Of a stretch of 64,000 nt of DNA, positions 42,243-50,604 are shown in pieces. A program made the translations under genes and the position numbers. How positions within the stretch are numbered: the first letter of the stretch is position 1; each line of letters opens with the position of its first letter. The notes beneath the pieces were generated by a model. That model did not search any database and was not told the DNA's origin. It saw only the letters and a program-made list of their open reading frames with translations. Source of the stretch: a virus; IMG/VR virus record IMGVR_UViG_3300023109_003600, positions 57,650 to 121,649 of that record; one strand, 5' to 3'.

Positions 42243-42869
42243 ATGAAACATAATCCATTTAAAATAGTAAGAATGTTTGAAGAGGAAATTGCAGAATACG
42301 CAGGTTCCAAATACGCAGTATCAGTTGATAGTTGCACCAACGCATTGTTTTTGTGTTGCAAGTATTTGAATGTGAAGGAAGTCACGATTCCTTGCAGGAC
42401 ATATTTGTCAGTTCCTATGAGTATTATTCATTCAGGTGCGGAAGTTGTTTTTGATAAAACGCCAACTACAAACCACTGGAACGGAGTCTATCAACTCAAA
42501 CCATATCCTATATACGATTCTGCAAAAAGACTCACATCTAATATGTACATCAAAGATAGTTTCATGTGCTTGTCTTTCCACATTAAAAAACAACTTCCGA
42601 TTGGAAAAGGAGGAATGATTTTAACAGACGATGCAGATGCGGTAGATTGGTTTAAAAGAGCAAGGTATGAGGGTCGCAGCGAAGTTTATTACAAAGAAGA
42701 TAATGTTAAAACTCTCGGTTGGAATATGTATATGACTCCGCAAGAAGCTGCAACTGGTCTAGCTTTGTTTCAAAACTACCCAGATCACAGCATTGACCTA
42801 GAAGAAAAAAATGGATATCGAGACTTAACAGAGTTTGATGTATTTAAAGAATGTAAGATTATTAAATGA
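42243..42869 (+). CDS. DegT/DnrJ/EryC1 aminotransferase-like protein (short form)
   Basis: EEEIAEYAGSKYAVSVDSCT and the PLP-lysine region LSFHIKKQLPIGKGGMILTD are clear DegT features; YDSAKRLTSNMY lies between. At ~208 residues it lacks about 150 residues of typical family members, including the C-terminal small domain, ending soon after NMYMTPQEAATGLALF. It may transfer an amino group to the keto sugar made by rfbB, or be a reduced phage variant of the family. Confidence 0.75.
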   Translation: MKHNPFKIVRMFEEEIAEYAGSKYAVSVDSCTNALFLCCKYLNVKEVTIPCRTYLSVPMSIIHSGAEVVFDKTPTTNHWNGVYQLKPYPIYDSAKRLTSNMYIKDSFMCLSFHIKKQLPIGKGGMILTDDADAVDWFKRARYEGRSEVYYKEDNVKTLGWNMYMTPQEAATGLALFQNYPDHSIDLEEKNGYRDLTEFDVFKECKIIK

Positions 42870-43714
42870 AAAAATTTATATATGTGATACATTGGGGTCA
42901 ATGTGGTATCAAACCTATAGATTCAGGAGGTCTAATTGTTTTATATTCATTGTGTCATTTTCTGAATAGCATAGGAGAAAAGTCTTATATGAGTGCTGGC
43001 GTCGGCAAGGTTCCCAATACGCTTAACTTAAATTGTCCGATAAAACCTGAAGAATTAAATCTTGAAAGTGAAGATGTTGTTGTTATTTATCCAGAAGTTA
43101 CTAATGGAAACCCTTTAAACGCTAAAAATGTTGCGAGGTGGATGCTTTACCCAATTGGAATTAATGGGGGAAATATTGAAACCCATAACAAAAAGGACTT
43201 GATCATCGGTTGGGGCAAGGAATGTTCTGGTGGGGGTTATATAATCAATGAAGACAATTGCGTTATTGTTAAACATATCATGTCGGACATTTACAAAGAT
43301 TCAAACTCTGTGTCTAGAAGCAAAACTTGCTATATGAAGAGAAAAGGGAAAAAGTGGGGTCAATCTTTCGATCAGCACCCACAAGACTCGATTTGCGTAG
43401 ATGGCAAAAATCATAAAGAATTATCTGAAATATTTAATTTATGTCATACATTTTATTGCTATGACCCACATACATATTATTCTACCTATGCATCAATGTG
43501 CGGTTGCGACAGTATAGTTTTGCCGCCTAAAACTCTAACCAAGGAAGATTGGAAAAATTCAATAAAAGATACATACGGAATTGCTTATGGTAAAGATGAC
43601 TTAGGGAGGGCTAGAAAAACTCGCTCATTAATGCTTGATTATATTAAAAATCAAGACAACTTAAATGTTGAAAACACTTGCAAATTCGTTAAATTATGTG
43701 AATCTCATTTTTAA
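42866..43714 (+). CDS. GT-B-like glycosyltransferase
   Basis: The N terminus KFIYVIHWGQCGIKPIDSGG with a Gly-rich loop, DVVVIYPEVTNGNPLNAKNV and the C-terminal FYCYDPHTYYSTYASMCGC with CDSIVLPPK resemble single-Rossmann-paired GT-B enzymes in phage and bacterial polysaccharide loci. No family is named with certainty. Confidence 0.6.
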   Translation: MKKFIYVIHWGQCGIKPIDSGGLIVLYSLCHFLNSIGEKSYMSAGVGKVPNTLNLNCPIKPEELNLESEDVVVIYPEVTNGNPLNAKNVARWMLYPIGINGGNIETHNKKDLIIGWGKECSGGGYIINEDNCVIVKHIMSDIYKDSNSVSRSKTCYMKRKGKKWGQSFDQHPQDSICVDGKNHKELSEIFNLCHTFYCYDPHTYYSTYASMCGCDSIVLPPKTLTKEDWKNSIKDTYGIAYGKDDLGRARKTRSLMLDYIKNQDNLNVENTCKFVKLCESHF

Positions 43715-43716
43715 TT

Positions 43717-44583
43717 ATGTACATTATATTAGGAAAAAACGGCTATATAGCAGAAGCTATAATAAAAGAATTAACGTCACGCGATTTACCTCATATCGCT
43801 CTTAGTCGCACAGACATAGACTATACGAATATGAGTCTGTTAGATTTATGGATTTCGCAGAATTATTATAGCAAAATCGTCAAAAATCATAATGTTTCAA
43901 TTATAAACGCTGCGGGATACATTGGAAAGCCAAACGTAGACGCTTGCGAATTAGCCAAAGCAGATTGTACAGAGGGGAACGTTGTATTTCCAGCTTTACT
44001 AGCTGAGCTCTGCGCAAGAAAAAATTATCAATATATACATATATCTTCTGGTTGTATATATGGCGGTTATGAGAAGGATTTTACAGAAGAAGATCCTTCT
44101 AATTTTGATTTTCAAAACGGAAGTTTTTATAGTGGCACAAAAGCCTTAGCAGAAACAATTGTTCTTAAAAATAATCCTAAAAGTTATATTTTTAGACTCA
44201 GAATTCCCTTTGACGAATATTCTTCTCCGAGAAATTATATTACAAAAATGTTAAATTATTCAAATTTGCTTGATGTAAGAAACTCATTCTCCCACAGGTC
44301 AGATTTTGCCAAGTATTCATTAGATTTGCTTGAAAAAGCACCTTCGGGAATTTACAATGTTACTAATAAAGGAAGTATGACAACAAAAGAAGTAATCAAT
44401 ATGGTGCAAGATTATAAAATCAGCAATAAAGAATTTTCTTTTTTTACCAATTTAGATAAATTTATGCAAGAAATAAGTGCTCCTCGCTCGAACTGCGTTT
44501 TAGATACTAAAAAAATAGAGCAATATATTAAAATAAGAACAGTATCAGAAGCTATGGAAGATGCTATTTCAAAATACAAATAA
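43717..44583 (+). CDS. RmlD-like NAD(P)-dependent sugar reductase
   Basis: Short N-terminal nucleotide loop ILGKNGYIAEAI, NAAGYIGKPNVDAC, catalytic IHISSGCIYGGYEKDF and SFYSGTKALAETIV (YxxxK) follow the order of dTDP-4-dehydrorhamnose reductases and plant-type 3,5-epimerase/4-reductases. Paired with the rfbB at 39222 it could yield a dTDP-6-deoxyhexose, although no separate RmlC epimerase is visible. It ends island C's nucleotide-sugar block. Confidence 0.78.
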   Translation: MYIILGKNGYIAEAIIKELTSRDLPHIALSRTDIDYTNMSLLDLWISQNYYSKIVKNHNVSIINAAGYIGKPNVDACELAKADCTEGNVVFPALLAELCARKNYQYIHISSGCIYGGYEKDFTEEDPSNFDFQNGSFYSGTKALAETIVLKNNPKSYIFRLRIPFDEYSSPRNYITKMLNYSNLLDVRNSFSHRSDFAKYSLDLLEKAPSGIYNVTNKGSMTTKEVINMVQDYKISNKEFSFFTNLDKFMQEISAPRSNCVLDTKKIEQYIKIRTVSEAMEDAISKYK

Positions 44584-44627
44584 TTTTATACTATAAAAAA
44601 AAACAATAATTAATAATATACATTATA

Positions 44628-44888
44628 ATGTACGACGACGGAATAAATAATGATTTCGAGGCAGCCCACCAAAAAGGATTAAGGCGGGGTTTTGATTTAG
44701 GTTGGAGCTACAAAGGTAGATTTGATAGAATATTAATTGAAGACGAGATCGCTAAATTGCAAAAAGAATTAAAAACAAATAAAGCAAAACAAACATTGCG
44801 AATCAAAATTAGGACATTGCAAGAAATATTAATTTTGTTAAAAAACCACAAAAGCAACAAAGAAAACGTCACAATCGGAAGTTGGTAA
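44628..44888 (+). CDS. Hypothetical protein, 86 aa
   Basis: The N terminus NDFEAAHQKGLRRGFDLGWS has a Gly-spaced helix as in other small genes here; the rest is a lysine-rich helix. The stop overlaps the next start (TAATG). No family recognised. Confidence 0.5.
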   Translation: MYDDGINNDFEAAHQKGLRRGFDLGWSYKGRFDRILIEDEIAKLQKELKTNKAKQTLRIKIRTLQEILILLKNHKSNKENVTIGSW

Positions 44889-45160
44889 TGTGGAATTACA
44901 GAATAATTAAATCGCCAGATAATAGCTATGGACTTTATGAAGTTTTTTATAATGATGCTGGGGAGATATCAGCTCATGCCGAGAACGAGGAAATAATAGG
45001 AGAGTCTCCAGAAGATATTGTAAAATGTTTAAAGTTAATGCTATCGGACGCAAATAAGCATATTTCTCAAGAAAAAAAGATCTTAAACCTCAATGAGATT
45101 AAATTTGCTCCGCTTTGCGATGAAAAGCAAATGTCATTCCCCTTTGATTGCGAAGATTAA
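44888..45160 (+). CDS. Small phage protein of WNYRI/V type, 90 aa
   Basis: MWNYRIIKSPDNSYGLYEVF followed by YNDAGEISAHAENEE and a helical ESPEDIVKCLKLML is a pattern found in many short phage and bacterial proteins of unknown function. Coupled by TAATG overlaps to both neighbours. A TTG six bases upstream is not needed. Confidence 0.55.
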   Translation: MWNYRIIKSPDNSYGLYEVFYNDAGEISAHAENEEIIGESPEDIVKCLKLMLSDANKHISQEKKILNLNEIKFAPLCDEKQMSFPFDCED

Positions 45161-45804
45161 TGCCAGTAGAAAAATACTATTTTAAGCGTCAAGAACCTTG
45201 GAGAATCATTAAAGGAGCTAAGGCAAGTCAAAAAAAAGCCATCTTCATTCATGTTCCAAAATGCGGAGGTCTGTCCATGGAACATGTGTGCAACAATAAT
45301 AATATAAATATTGACCCAATCAACATGACTCCTGAATGGCTAAAAGCAAACCAAAATTATAAAAATATTGAAAGCGAAGACTTTGAGTATTCGTTTTCCT
45401 TCGTAAGGAATCCTTTTGACAGAATCGTTTCTGCTTGGAAAACTTGGTGGGTTTCACAACATGAGTTTGATGAATTCCCTAAATTCGTGAAAGATTTTTG
45501 TATAAACCCGTCAAATTACGACTTTTTTAGGTGGAGTCATGTAATGTCCACCTTCGATCCTAGAATGAAACTATTTAATGATCAAGGTGATCAATTAATA
45601 AATTTTATAGGAAAAATGGAATCGTATCAGTCAGACTTTAATACAGTTTGCGAAAAAATTGGAATTCAAAAACGACAACTTCCACATGAAAACAAAAGTG
45701 AACACAAACATTATACTGAATACTATGATGACGAAATCCGTCAAATCGTTGCTGAGAAGTACGCAAAGGACATCGAGTATTTTGGATATGAATTTGGAGA
45801 TTAA
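45160..45804 (+). CDS. Sulfotransferase-like protein, 214 aa
   Basis: KAIFIHVPKCGGLSMEHVCN and SFSFVRNPFDRIVSAWKTWW are the PAPS-binding motifs; NFIGKMESYQSDFNTVC is the central segment. The C-terminal KHYTEYYDDEIRQIVAEKYA repeats that of 41674. ATG overlapping the previous stop is the start. Confidence 0.9.
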   Translation: MPVEKYYFKRQEPWRIIKGAKASQKKAIFIHVPKCGGLSMEHVCNNNNINIDPINMTPEWLKANQNYKNIESEDFEYSFSFVRNPFDRIVSAWKTWWVSQHEFDEFPKFVKDFCINPSNYDFFRWSHVMSTFDPRMKLFNDQGDQLINFIGKMESYQSDFNTVCEKIGIQKRQLPHENKSEHKHYTEYYDDEIRQIVAEKYAKDIEYFGYEFGD

Positions 45805-45857
45805 TTTAACCAAATGAATGTATCAAGATTGCAAATAATAAAAGAAAATAATAGAAC

Positions 45858-46589
45858 ATGATACACATAATCACAGTTCATTTTGAAACCGAGAAGTGGA
45901 TTGACCTACAATTGATGCAAATTGATAAGTACATTTCCGACTACAAAGTGTGGGCATACTGTGATGGTTTTGACCACCTTCCTCATAAAGACAAATTTTA
46001 CTTCTGTAAACAGCATACATCAAAGTGCAACGAGGGATACTTAAACCATATGGAAAAATTGAATAGTTTGACGAACGTTGTACTGAATGATAAAAAAACC
46101 AAAGATACCGATATACTTGTTTGGTTAGACAGTGATGCATTTCCAATTCGGGATGTAAATGATTATATAAATGAAAAACTATTAAAGCATCCTTTAATTG
46201 CAGTTAATCGTCCCGAAAATGCTGGTGATGTAATACCACATCCAAGTTTTACCTGCGCATTTGTTTCTTTTTGGAAAAAACATAAATTAAACTGGGATGG
46301 TGTTCCGAGCGACAACGGACCTCTGAATAAGCAAGGTTTGCATGATCCTGGCGGAAAAATATATAAATCCCTCTTAGAAAAAAATATCGAGTGGTATAAA
46401 CTATTGAGAACGCACTCATTGACAAAACATAAAGTATTTTTTACAATTTATGATGATGTAATATATCATCATGGAGCAGGATCACGAGAGTCGAAAGATT
46501 GTAGAGGTGGCAATTTTGGCGTTTCATATTTGGAGCTCTCGAGAATGTCTCAAAATCTTTTAGAAAAATCTTTCAAAAATATTGCTTAA
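45858..46589 (+). CDS. GT-A glycosyltransferase-like protein
   Basis: MIHIITVHFETEKWIDLQLM is a GT-A-like first strand and helix, and DILVWLDSDAFPIRDV gives the DxD metal site. HPSFTCAFVSFWKKH and DVIYHHGAGSRESK (late His) complete the fold. No family is named with certainty. A 128-base gap with no gene follows before the next promoter. Confidence 0.65.
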   Translation: MIHIITVHFETEKWIDLQLMQIDKYISDYKVWAYCDGFDHLPHKDKFYFCKQHTSKCNEGYLNHMEKLNSLTNVVLNDKKTKDTDILVWLDSDAFPIRDVNDYINEKLLKHPLIAVNRPENAGDVIPHPSFTCAFVSFWKKHKLNWDGVPSDNGPLNKQGLHDPGGKIYKSLLEKNIEWYKLLRTHSLTKHKVFFTIYDDVIYHHGAGSRESKDCRGGNFGVSYLELSRMSQNLLEKSFKNIA

Positions 46590-46682
46590 TAATAAACATA
46601 AACCAATGCAATAAAGATTGATGAATAAATTAACACATCCCAAATTTCAAAAACATTCATTACAAATAATACACAAAAACAC

Positions 46683-46711
46683 TTGACACAAATAAGATTA
46701 TATAGTAATGT
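46683..46711 (+). promoter_or_regulatory. Sigma70-like promoter TTGACA-17-TAATGT
   Basis: Consensus TTGACA; the -10 ends six bases before the ATG of the UV endonuclease gene. Confidence 0.65.
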
Positions 46712-46717
46712 TTAGTC

Positions 46718-47713
46718 ATGACACAAATATTAGGATTAACCTGCATCAGCGAAGAACTCAAAGAAAAAGATAAAAAAAGATATTCATTTCGGACAATGAC
46801 GCGCAAAAGATTCAACGATTTGTGTAATACAGAAGGTAGAGATGAAGCGGTTAAACAATTGTCTGAAAGAATTTTGCACAATGTTATTGTTACTCAATAT
46901 ATTCTCAATCATTGTAATTCCTCAAATATTAGGCATTACCGCCTTAGTTCTGCTCTTTTTCCTCTACTTACCGATTCAACTCTGCAAATTTCTCTGCAAG
47001 AACTTAATGATTACAAGCGAATCGAAGAAGAATTACGATTAGCAGGTTTAATAGCCTTAACATTCAATATTTCTATTGGCTCGCACCCCGACCAATTTAA
47101 TGTACTTGCATCAAATAATAAAGATGCAGTAAAACGAACTATAAACGAACTGAATTTTCAAGCTAGTATTCTTGACAAGTTGGGTCTAGCTCAAGACCAT
47201 ACTGCTCCAATGAATATTCATATTAATTACACTCCACAAGAAGATGAAACCTTAGAGTTTGTAGCGACAAGATTTTTTCGCAACCTTTCTCTATGCAGTA
47301 AAGGAGTTTATAAGCGTCTCACTATAGAGAACGAAGACAAAGGTTTTTTTAATGTAGATAATTGCCTTAAATTTAGCGATCATTTATATGATACATTTGC
47401 AGTGCAAATACCTGTTTGTTATGACAATCTTCATGATTTCTGCAATCCCTCAAAAACAAAAAATGTAGCTTTTCAAGCAGAGCGTTGTGCTTATACATGG
47501 ATTGATAATCGACGCGATTCAATCGTAGATTTCTTTGCTCCTGTATTTCATTGGTCAGAAGGTAGACCCGACAAACCAAGAGCTCATGCAGATTACTTTG
47601 CGCTAGGTCATGTACCCCCTTATATTGCCATAGATCGACATAAACCCGCAAAGTGGGAGTGCGAAGTTAAAGCTAAAGATAAAGCTATTAAACTCTTAAA
47701 GACCTACTTGTGA
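46718..47713 (+). CDS. uvsE: UV DNA damage endonuclease
   Basis: UvdE/UvsE enzymes nick DNA 5' of UV photoproducts. The TIM-barrel family markers are in order: GLTCISEEL at the N terminus, RTMTRKRF, YRLSSALFPLLTD, GSHPDQFNVLAS, PMNIHINY, LTIENEDKG and VCYDNLHDFCNP, supplying the metal-binding His, Glu and Asp residues. The 331-residue length is usual. It begins a leaderless unit and would repair phage DNA in sunlit water. Confidence 0.93.
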   Translation: MTQILGLTCISEELKEKDKKRYSFRTMTRKRFNDLCNTEGRDEAVKQLSERILHNVIVTQYILNHCNSSNIRHYRLSSALFPLLTDSTLQISLQELNDYKRIEEELRLAGLIALTFNISIGSHPDQFNVLASNNKDAVKRTINELNFQASILDKLGLAQDHTAPMNIHINYTPQEDETLEFVATRFFRNLSLCSKGVYKRLTIENEDKGFFNVDNCLKFSDHLYDTFAVQIPVCYDNLHDFCNPSKTKNVAFQAERCAYTWIDNRRDSIVDFFAPVFHWSEGRPDKPRAHADYFALGHVPPYIAIDRHKPAKWECEVKAKDKAIKLLKTYL

Positions 47714-47733
47714 AAAATAAAAGGTATTAAATA

Positions 47734-47988
47734 ATGATAAAACTAGGTATAAGAGGTAATTCAGATTCAATTAATCACATTTTAATTAAAGTAGATGATT
47801 TAACTTTAATGACTACCGAAAATTTATTTCTTGGAGGACAGGAATATAGCACTAAAACAGGGAAAAATTTAGCCCAACTATTAGATTCTCTATCAAAAGA
47901 TCATGAAATATCTGTTAGTGAAAATGTTGCCAAAGAAATCGAAAGAGAATTAAACTTAAATGGAGAAATAATCAAATATGTCGATTAG
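47734..47988 (+). CDS. Hypothetical protein, 84 aa
   Basis: Beta-rich N terminus (IKLGIRGNSDSINHILIKVD) and a helical end. No family recognised. It sits between UvsE and a glycosyltransferase. Confidence 0.45.
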   Translation: MIKLGIRGNSDSINHILIKVDDLTLMTTENLFLGGQEYSTKTGKNLAQLLDSLSKDHEISVSENVAKEIERELNLNGEIIKYVD

Positions 47989-48007
47989 ATTTTTTTAGAA
48001 ATAATAA

Positions 48008-48769
48008 ATGAAGACATTAGTAACCTTTGTACACTTTAAGCAACAGCCTCACGCAGAAACAAATCTAAAATTTTTCTTAAGCCAAGGCTTGTTAAAAAAC
48101 GAAGACATTAAATATAATTTTGTCATTAATGGACAGGGTTGTTCAGCAAAAATACCAAAATATAAAAATGTTAAAATAATAAAAGGTCACAATCGAGGCT
48201 ATGATTGGGGAGGTTACAAACAGTCCCTTGACTCCGAAAAACTTTCGGATTTCGACTATTTTATTTTTATTAATGATACCTGTCGAGGTCCATTTTTACC
48301 CAAATATATCCCAAAAAGCATTAATTGGGTAGATCTTTTTTTAGGCGGTCTGTCAGATAAAGTAAAAATGGTTGGGGCAACCTCTTTTACTGCAGATTAT
48401 GCAGAATGGTTGCAAGAACATTTATTTATTGAAGCTGGAAAAAATAAACACATTCAAAGTTATTGCTTCGGAGTAGACAAAACAGCATTAAATATTTTAT
48501 TAACTCATCAAAAATTCAGTTGTATTGGGAAGCCAAAAAATGACATAATTAAAGAACACGAAATAGGTGCTAGTCAACTTTTGCTTGATAAAGGGTTCGA
48601 CATTTCAAGCATGCAATTATCCGAGCTATCGGGCGAAAAAACCAAAGATGTTAATTATGAAAAAGCGTATTTTGAAACGACAATTAACCCATTAGAAGTT
48701 ATGTTTGTTAAAACTAACAGAATAAATAATCGTGTAGTAAAAAACTACACGAAATGGATTCTATCTTAA
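48008..48769 (+). CDS. RgpF-like (rhamnan synthesis F type) glycosyltransferase
   Basis: VKIIKGHNRGYDWGGYKQSL followed by FDYFIFINDTCRGPFLPKYI is the signature of RgpF-type and related polysaccharide transferases (NxGxDxG...NDS/T). KHIQSYCFGVDKTALNIL continues the donor site. A dTDP-6-deoxysugar donor would link it to rfbB. It ends the glycan region. Confidence 0.72.
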   Translation: MKTLVTFVHFKQQPHAETNLKFFLSQGLLKNEDIKYNFVINGQGCSAKIPKYKNVKIIKGHNRGYDWGGYKQSLDSEKLSDFDYFIFINDTCRGPFLPKYIPKSINWVDLFLGGLSDKVKMVGATSFTADYAEWLQEHLFIEAGKNKHIQSYCFGVDKTALNILLTHQKFSCIGKPKNDIIKEHEIGASQLLLDKGFDISSMQLSELSGEKTKDVNYEKAYFETTINPLEVMFVKTNRINNRVVKNYTKWILS

Positions 48770-49102
48770 TCAATCCCAATTTCCTTGAGCAACATTACGA
48801 CCATCTAAATTAGACCAATCTATGGCAAATGGGTCTTCTTTTTGGTTTTGCTCGATATTTTCTTGATCAACTCGTTCCTTTTGATCATCGTATAATTTAT
48901 CATGCATTCTTTGCCCCATCCATAAAGCCTCTAATAGTAAAGCTTGAACAGCCTGAAGGTTGTAACTCTCTTCTTTGCTACAGCGATAACCCTGCTTCAA
49001 TACATTGCATAGGGTTCTCTTGGAGTCAAGCGGTGCATTAATATCCTCCCGCATTTTATCATGAATTTCTTTCGTAAATGGTTTTGGTTTATATTCGCTC
49101 AT
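48770..49102 (-). CDS. Hypothetical protein on minus strand, 110 aa
   Basis: Helical and acidic with NVLKQGYRCSKEESYNLQAV and a C-terminal DPFAIDWSNLDGRNVAQGNW. It is convergent with the RgpF-like gene and divergent from the macro-domain gene. No family recognised. Confidence 0.5.
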   Translation of the reverse strand: MSEYKPKPFTKEIHDKMREDINAPLDSKRTLCNVLKQGYRCSKEESYNLQAVQALLLEALWMGQRMHDKLYDDQKERVDQENIEQNQKEDPFAIDWSNLDGRNVAQGNWD

Positions 49103-49126
49103 ATAAATATATACACGAAATTTTTC

Positions 49127-49155
49127 TTGACAAATAAATCTTACTTAACTATAAT
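49127..49155 (+). promoter_or_regulatory. Sigma70-like promoter TTGACA-17-TATAAT
   Basis: The strongest consensus in the window. Its -10 abuts an ATG at 49156, so the real start must be the next in-frame ATG 12 bases on. Confidence 0.7.
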
Positions 49156-49167
49156 ATGCTTCATACT

Positions 49168-49653
49168 ATGAGTGATATAGAAATACTTAACGCAAACTTG
49201 CTTAATTTTCCTAGCGATATTGACTTTATCGCACATTCTTGCAATACGCATAATGTTATGGGTGCAGGTATCGCATTAAGTATCAAGCATACTTACCCCG
49301 AAGCATACGCGGCTGATTGTCATGCGATGATGAAAAATGACAATCAATTAGGTTGGTATAGCTTTGCGTGGACTGACGCGACTCAAAGCAAGGGAATATA
49401 TAATATGTATACTCAAAGCTCTATTGGTGAGGGCAGACAAGTCAACTATGAAGGATTCTATTCTGCGTTAAGTGATGTGGCAGAACACATTGAATGGCAA
49501 GATAAACACGATGACAAAAATTCTACTTTCGGTTTGCCTTATGGAATTTCTTGTGGTCTTGCGGGAGGCAGTTGGGAAATTATTTATTCAATGATAAATG
49601 AGATTTTAGTTGACAAAAAATTCAAAACCTATATAGTTAAATACGATGAATAA
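49168..49653 (+). CDS. Macro-domain protein (ADP-ribose binding/processing)
   Basis: Macro domains bind or hydrolyse ADP-ribose derivatives. Landmarks: IDFIAHSCNTHNVMGAGIAL with SIKHTYPEAY (the Asn and Gly-rich ligand loop) and FGLPYGISCGLAGGSWEII as the second loop. It resembles the Poa1p/ADP-ribose-1''-phosphatase branch. It may reverse ADP-ribosylation by host defence or recycle products of tRNA repair. Start chosen from the promoter. Confidence 0.85.
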   Translation: MSDIEILNANLLNFPSDIDFIAHSCNTHNVMGAGIALSIKHTYPEAYAADCHAMMKNDNQLGWYSFAWTDATQSKGIYNMYTQSSIGEGRQVNYEGFYSALSDVAEHIEWQDKHDDKNSTFGLPYGISCGLAGGSWEIIYSMINEILVDKKFKTYIVKYDE

Positions 49654-49903
49654 ATTAGAAGATGCAATGAGTAACATGAGTAACATTCAAGATAGCCTTG
49701 ATACACTTATCTATGCGGTTGGAGACGCTCCTCGCAAATATACTGAGGATGAATTACTTAATATGCTAATGGGCACGAGTCAATTGCATCAAACTTGCTA
49801 TGATAATCTATGGATGGAATACGAAAACTTCAAGCGAGAGCACCAAACTTTTGATGAAGACGATATTTTTAACCAAAATTCAAAAACCTTAAAGAACAAA
49901 TAA
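49646..49903 (+). CDS. Hypothetical protein, 85 aa
   Basis: Acidic helical protein with DSLDTLIYAVGDAPRKYTED and a C-terminal polar tail. Overlaps the macro-domain gene by eight bases. No family recognised. Confidence 0.5.
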   Translation: MNKLEDAMSNMSNIQDSLDTLIYAVGDAPRKYTEDELLNMLMGTSQLHQTCYDNLWMEYENFKREHQTFDEDDIFNQNSKTLKNK

Positions 49904-49908
49904 CAACA

Positions 49909-49986
49909 ATGAAGAACTTTACTATTAATGTATTATTTTTTGCATTAATTTTATTAGTTAGTTGCTTCTTAGTATACCAACTATGA
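49909..49986 (+). CDS. Possible membrane microprotein (25 aa)
   Basis: One hydrophobic stretch with a Cys (INVLFFALILLVSCFLVYQL); the stop overlaps the next start (ATGA), which supports reality. A lipoprotein-like LVSC motif is present but too close to the end for a normal lipoprotein. Confidence 0.4.
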   Translation: MKNFTINVLFFALILLVSCFLVYQL

Positions 49987-50171
49987 AAAACAATTACATT
50001 TCATTGAAATCCGAAATATACAAATTGCAAATAATAAATAAAGCAAATAAGCAAGTAAAAAAATTTTCTAGTAGAGTTTTGCAAGACTTACTAGACATTA
50101 AAAGTGAATACGATAGAAGCAAATATACCACAATAATAGAAGGGTCAGAAATTTATTTATATGAATCATAA
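49983..50171 (+). CDS. Hypothetical protein, 62 aa
   Basis: Start overlapping the previous stop. Basic helix (LKSEIYKLQIINKANKQVKK) and an ending EGSEIYLYES. No family recognised. Confidence 0.45.
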   Translation: MKNNYISLKSEIYKLQIINKANKQVKKFSSRVLQDLLDIKSEYDRSKYTTIIEGSEIYLYES

Positions 50172-50376
50172 AACATGGGAAGTAGAAGAACGCAAAAACG
50201 GAGCAGAAATTTATGTCTCCTCTGAATGGAAATCAATTTTTATCGGAGAAGGATATTCCAACCAAGAACAAGGAGAATCTCTATGTTTGGCAAATGTTAT
50301 TTCAGATGCATTAAATCAACACGAAGAAGAATATCAATGCCATGATAGAGGAAGGAATACGCACTTTAATACTTAA
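50161..50376 (+). CDS. Hypothetical protein, 71 aa
   Basis: Compact alpha/beta protein with EVEERKNGAEIYVSSEWKSI and an ALNQHEEEYQCH end. Overlaps the previous gene by 11 bases. No family recognised. Confidence 0.45.
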   Translation: MNHKTWEVEERKNGAEIYVSSEWKSIFIGEGYSNQEQGESLCLANVISDALNQHEEEYQCHDRGRNTHFNT

Positions 50377-50427
50377 AATAGATTTACAGATAATAATTTA
50401 ACAAATAATAAATAAATAAATAAATAA

Positions 50428-50604
50428 ATGAGCAATACTGAAGAGCAAACCTTAAATCATTTTAGAGAACTGCAACAACAAATAAAAGAGCTTGAGATGG
50501 AGCTAGAATGGGCAGAAAACCAAGAACCCGAAGACTATAAATTTATCACAAAACTAGATAAACAAATAGAGTCTTTGTATAGAGAATTAGATGAAATCGA
50601 TTAA
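50428..50604 (+). CDS. Hypothetical coiled-coil protein, 58 aa
   Basis: Almost wholly heptad-like (LNHFRELQQQIKELEMELEW; KLDKQIESLYRELDEID). The leader contains a short AATA tandem run. It overlaps the next gene by 14 bases. Confidence 0.45.
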   Translation: MSNTEEQTLNHFRELQQQIKELEMELEWAENQEPEDYKFITKLDKQIESLYRELDEID

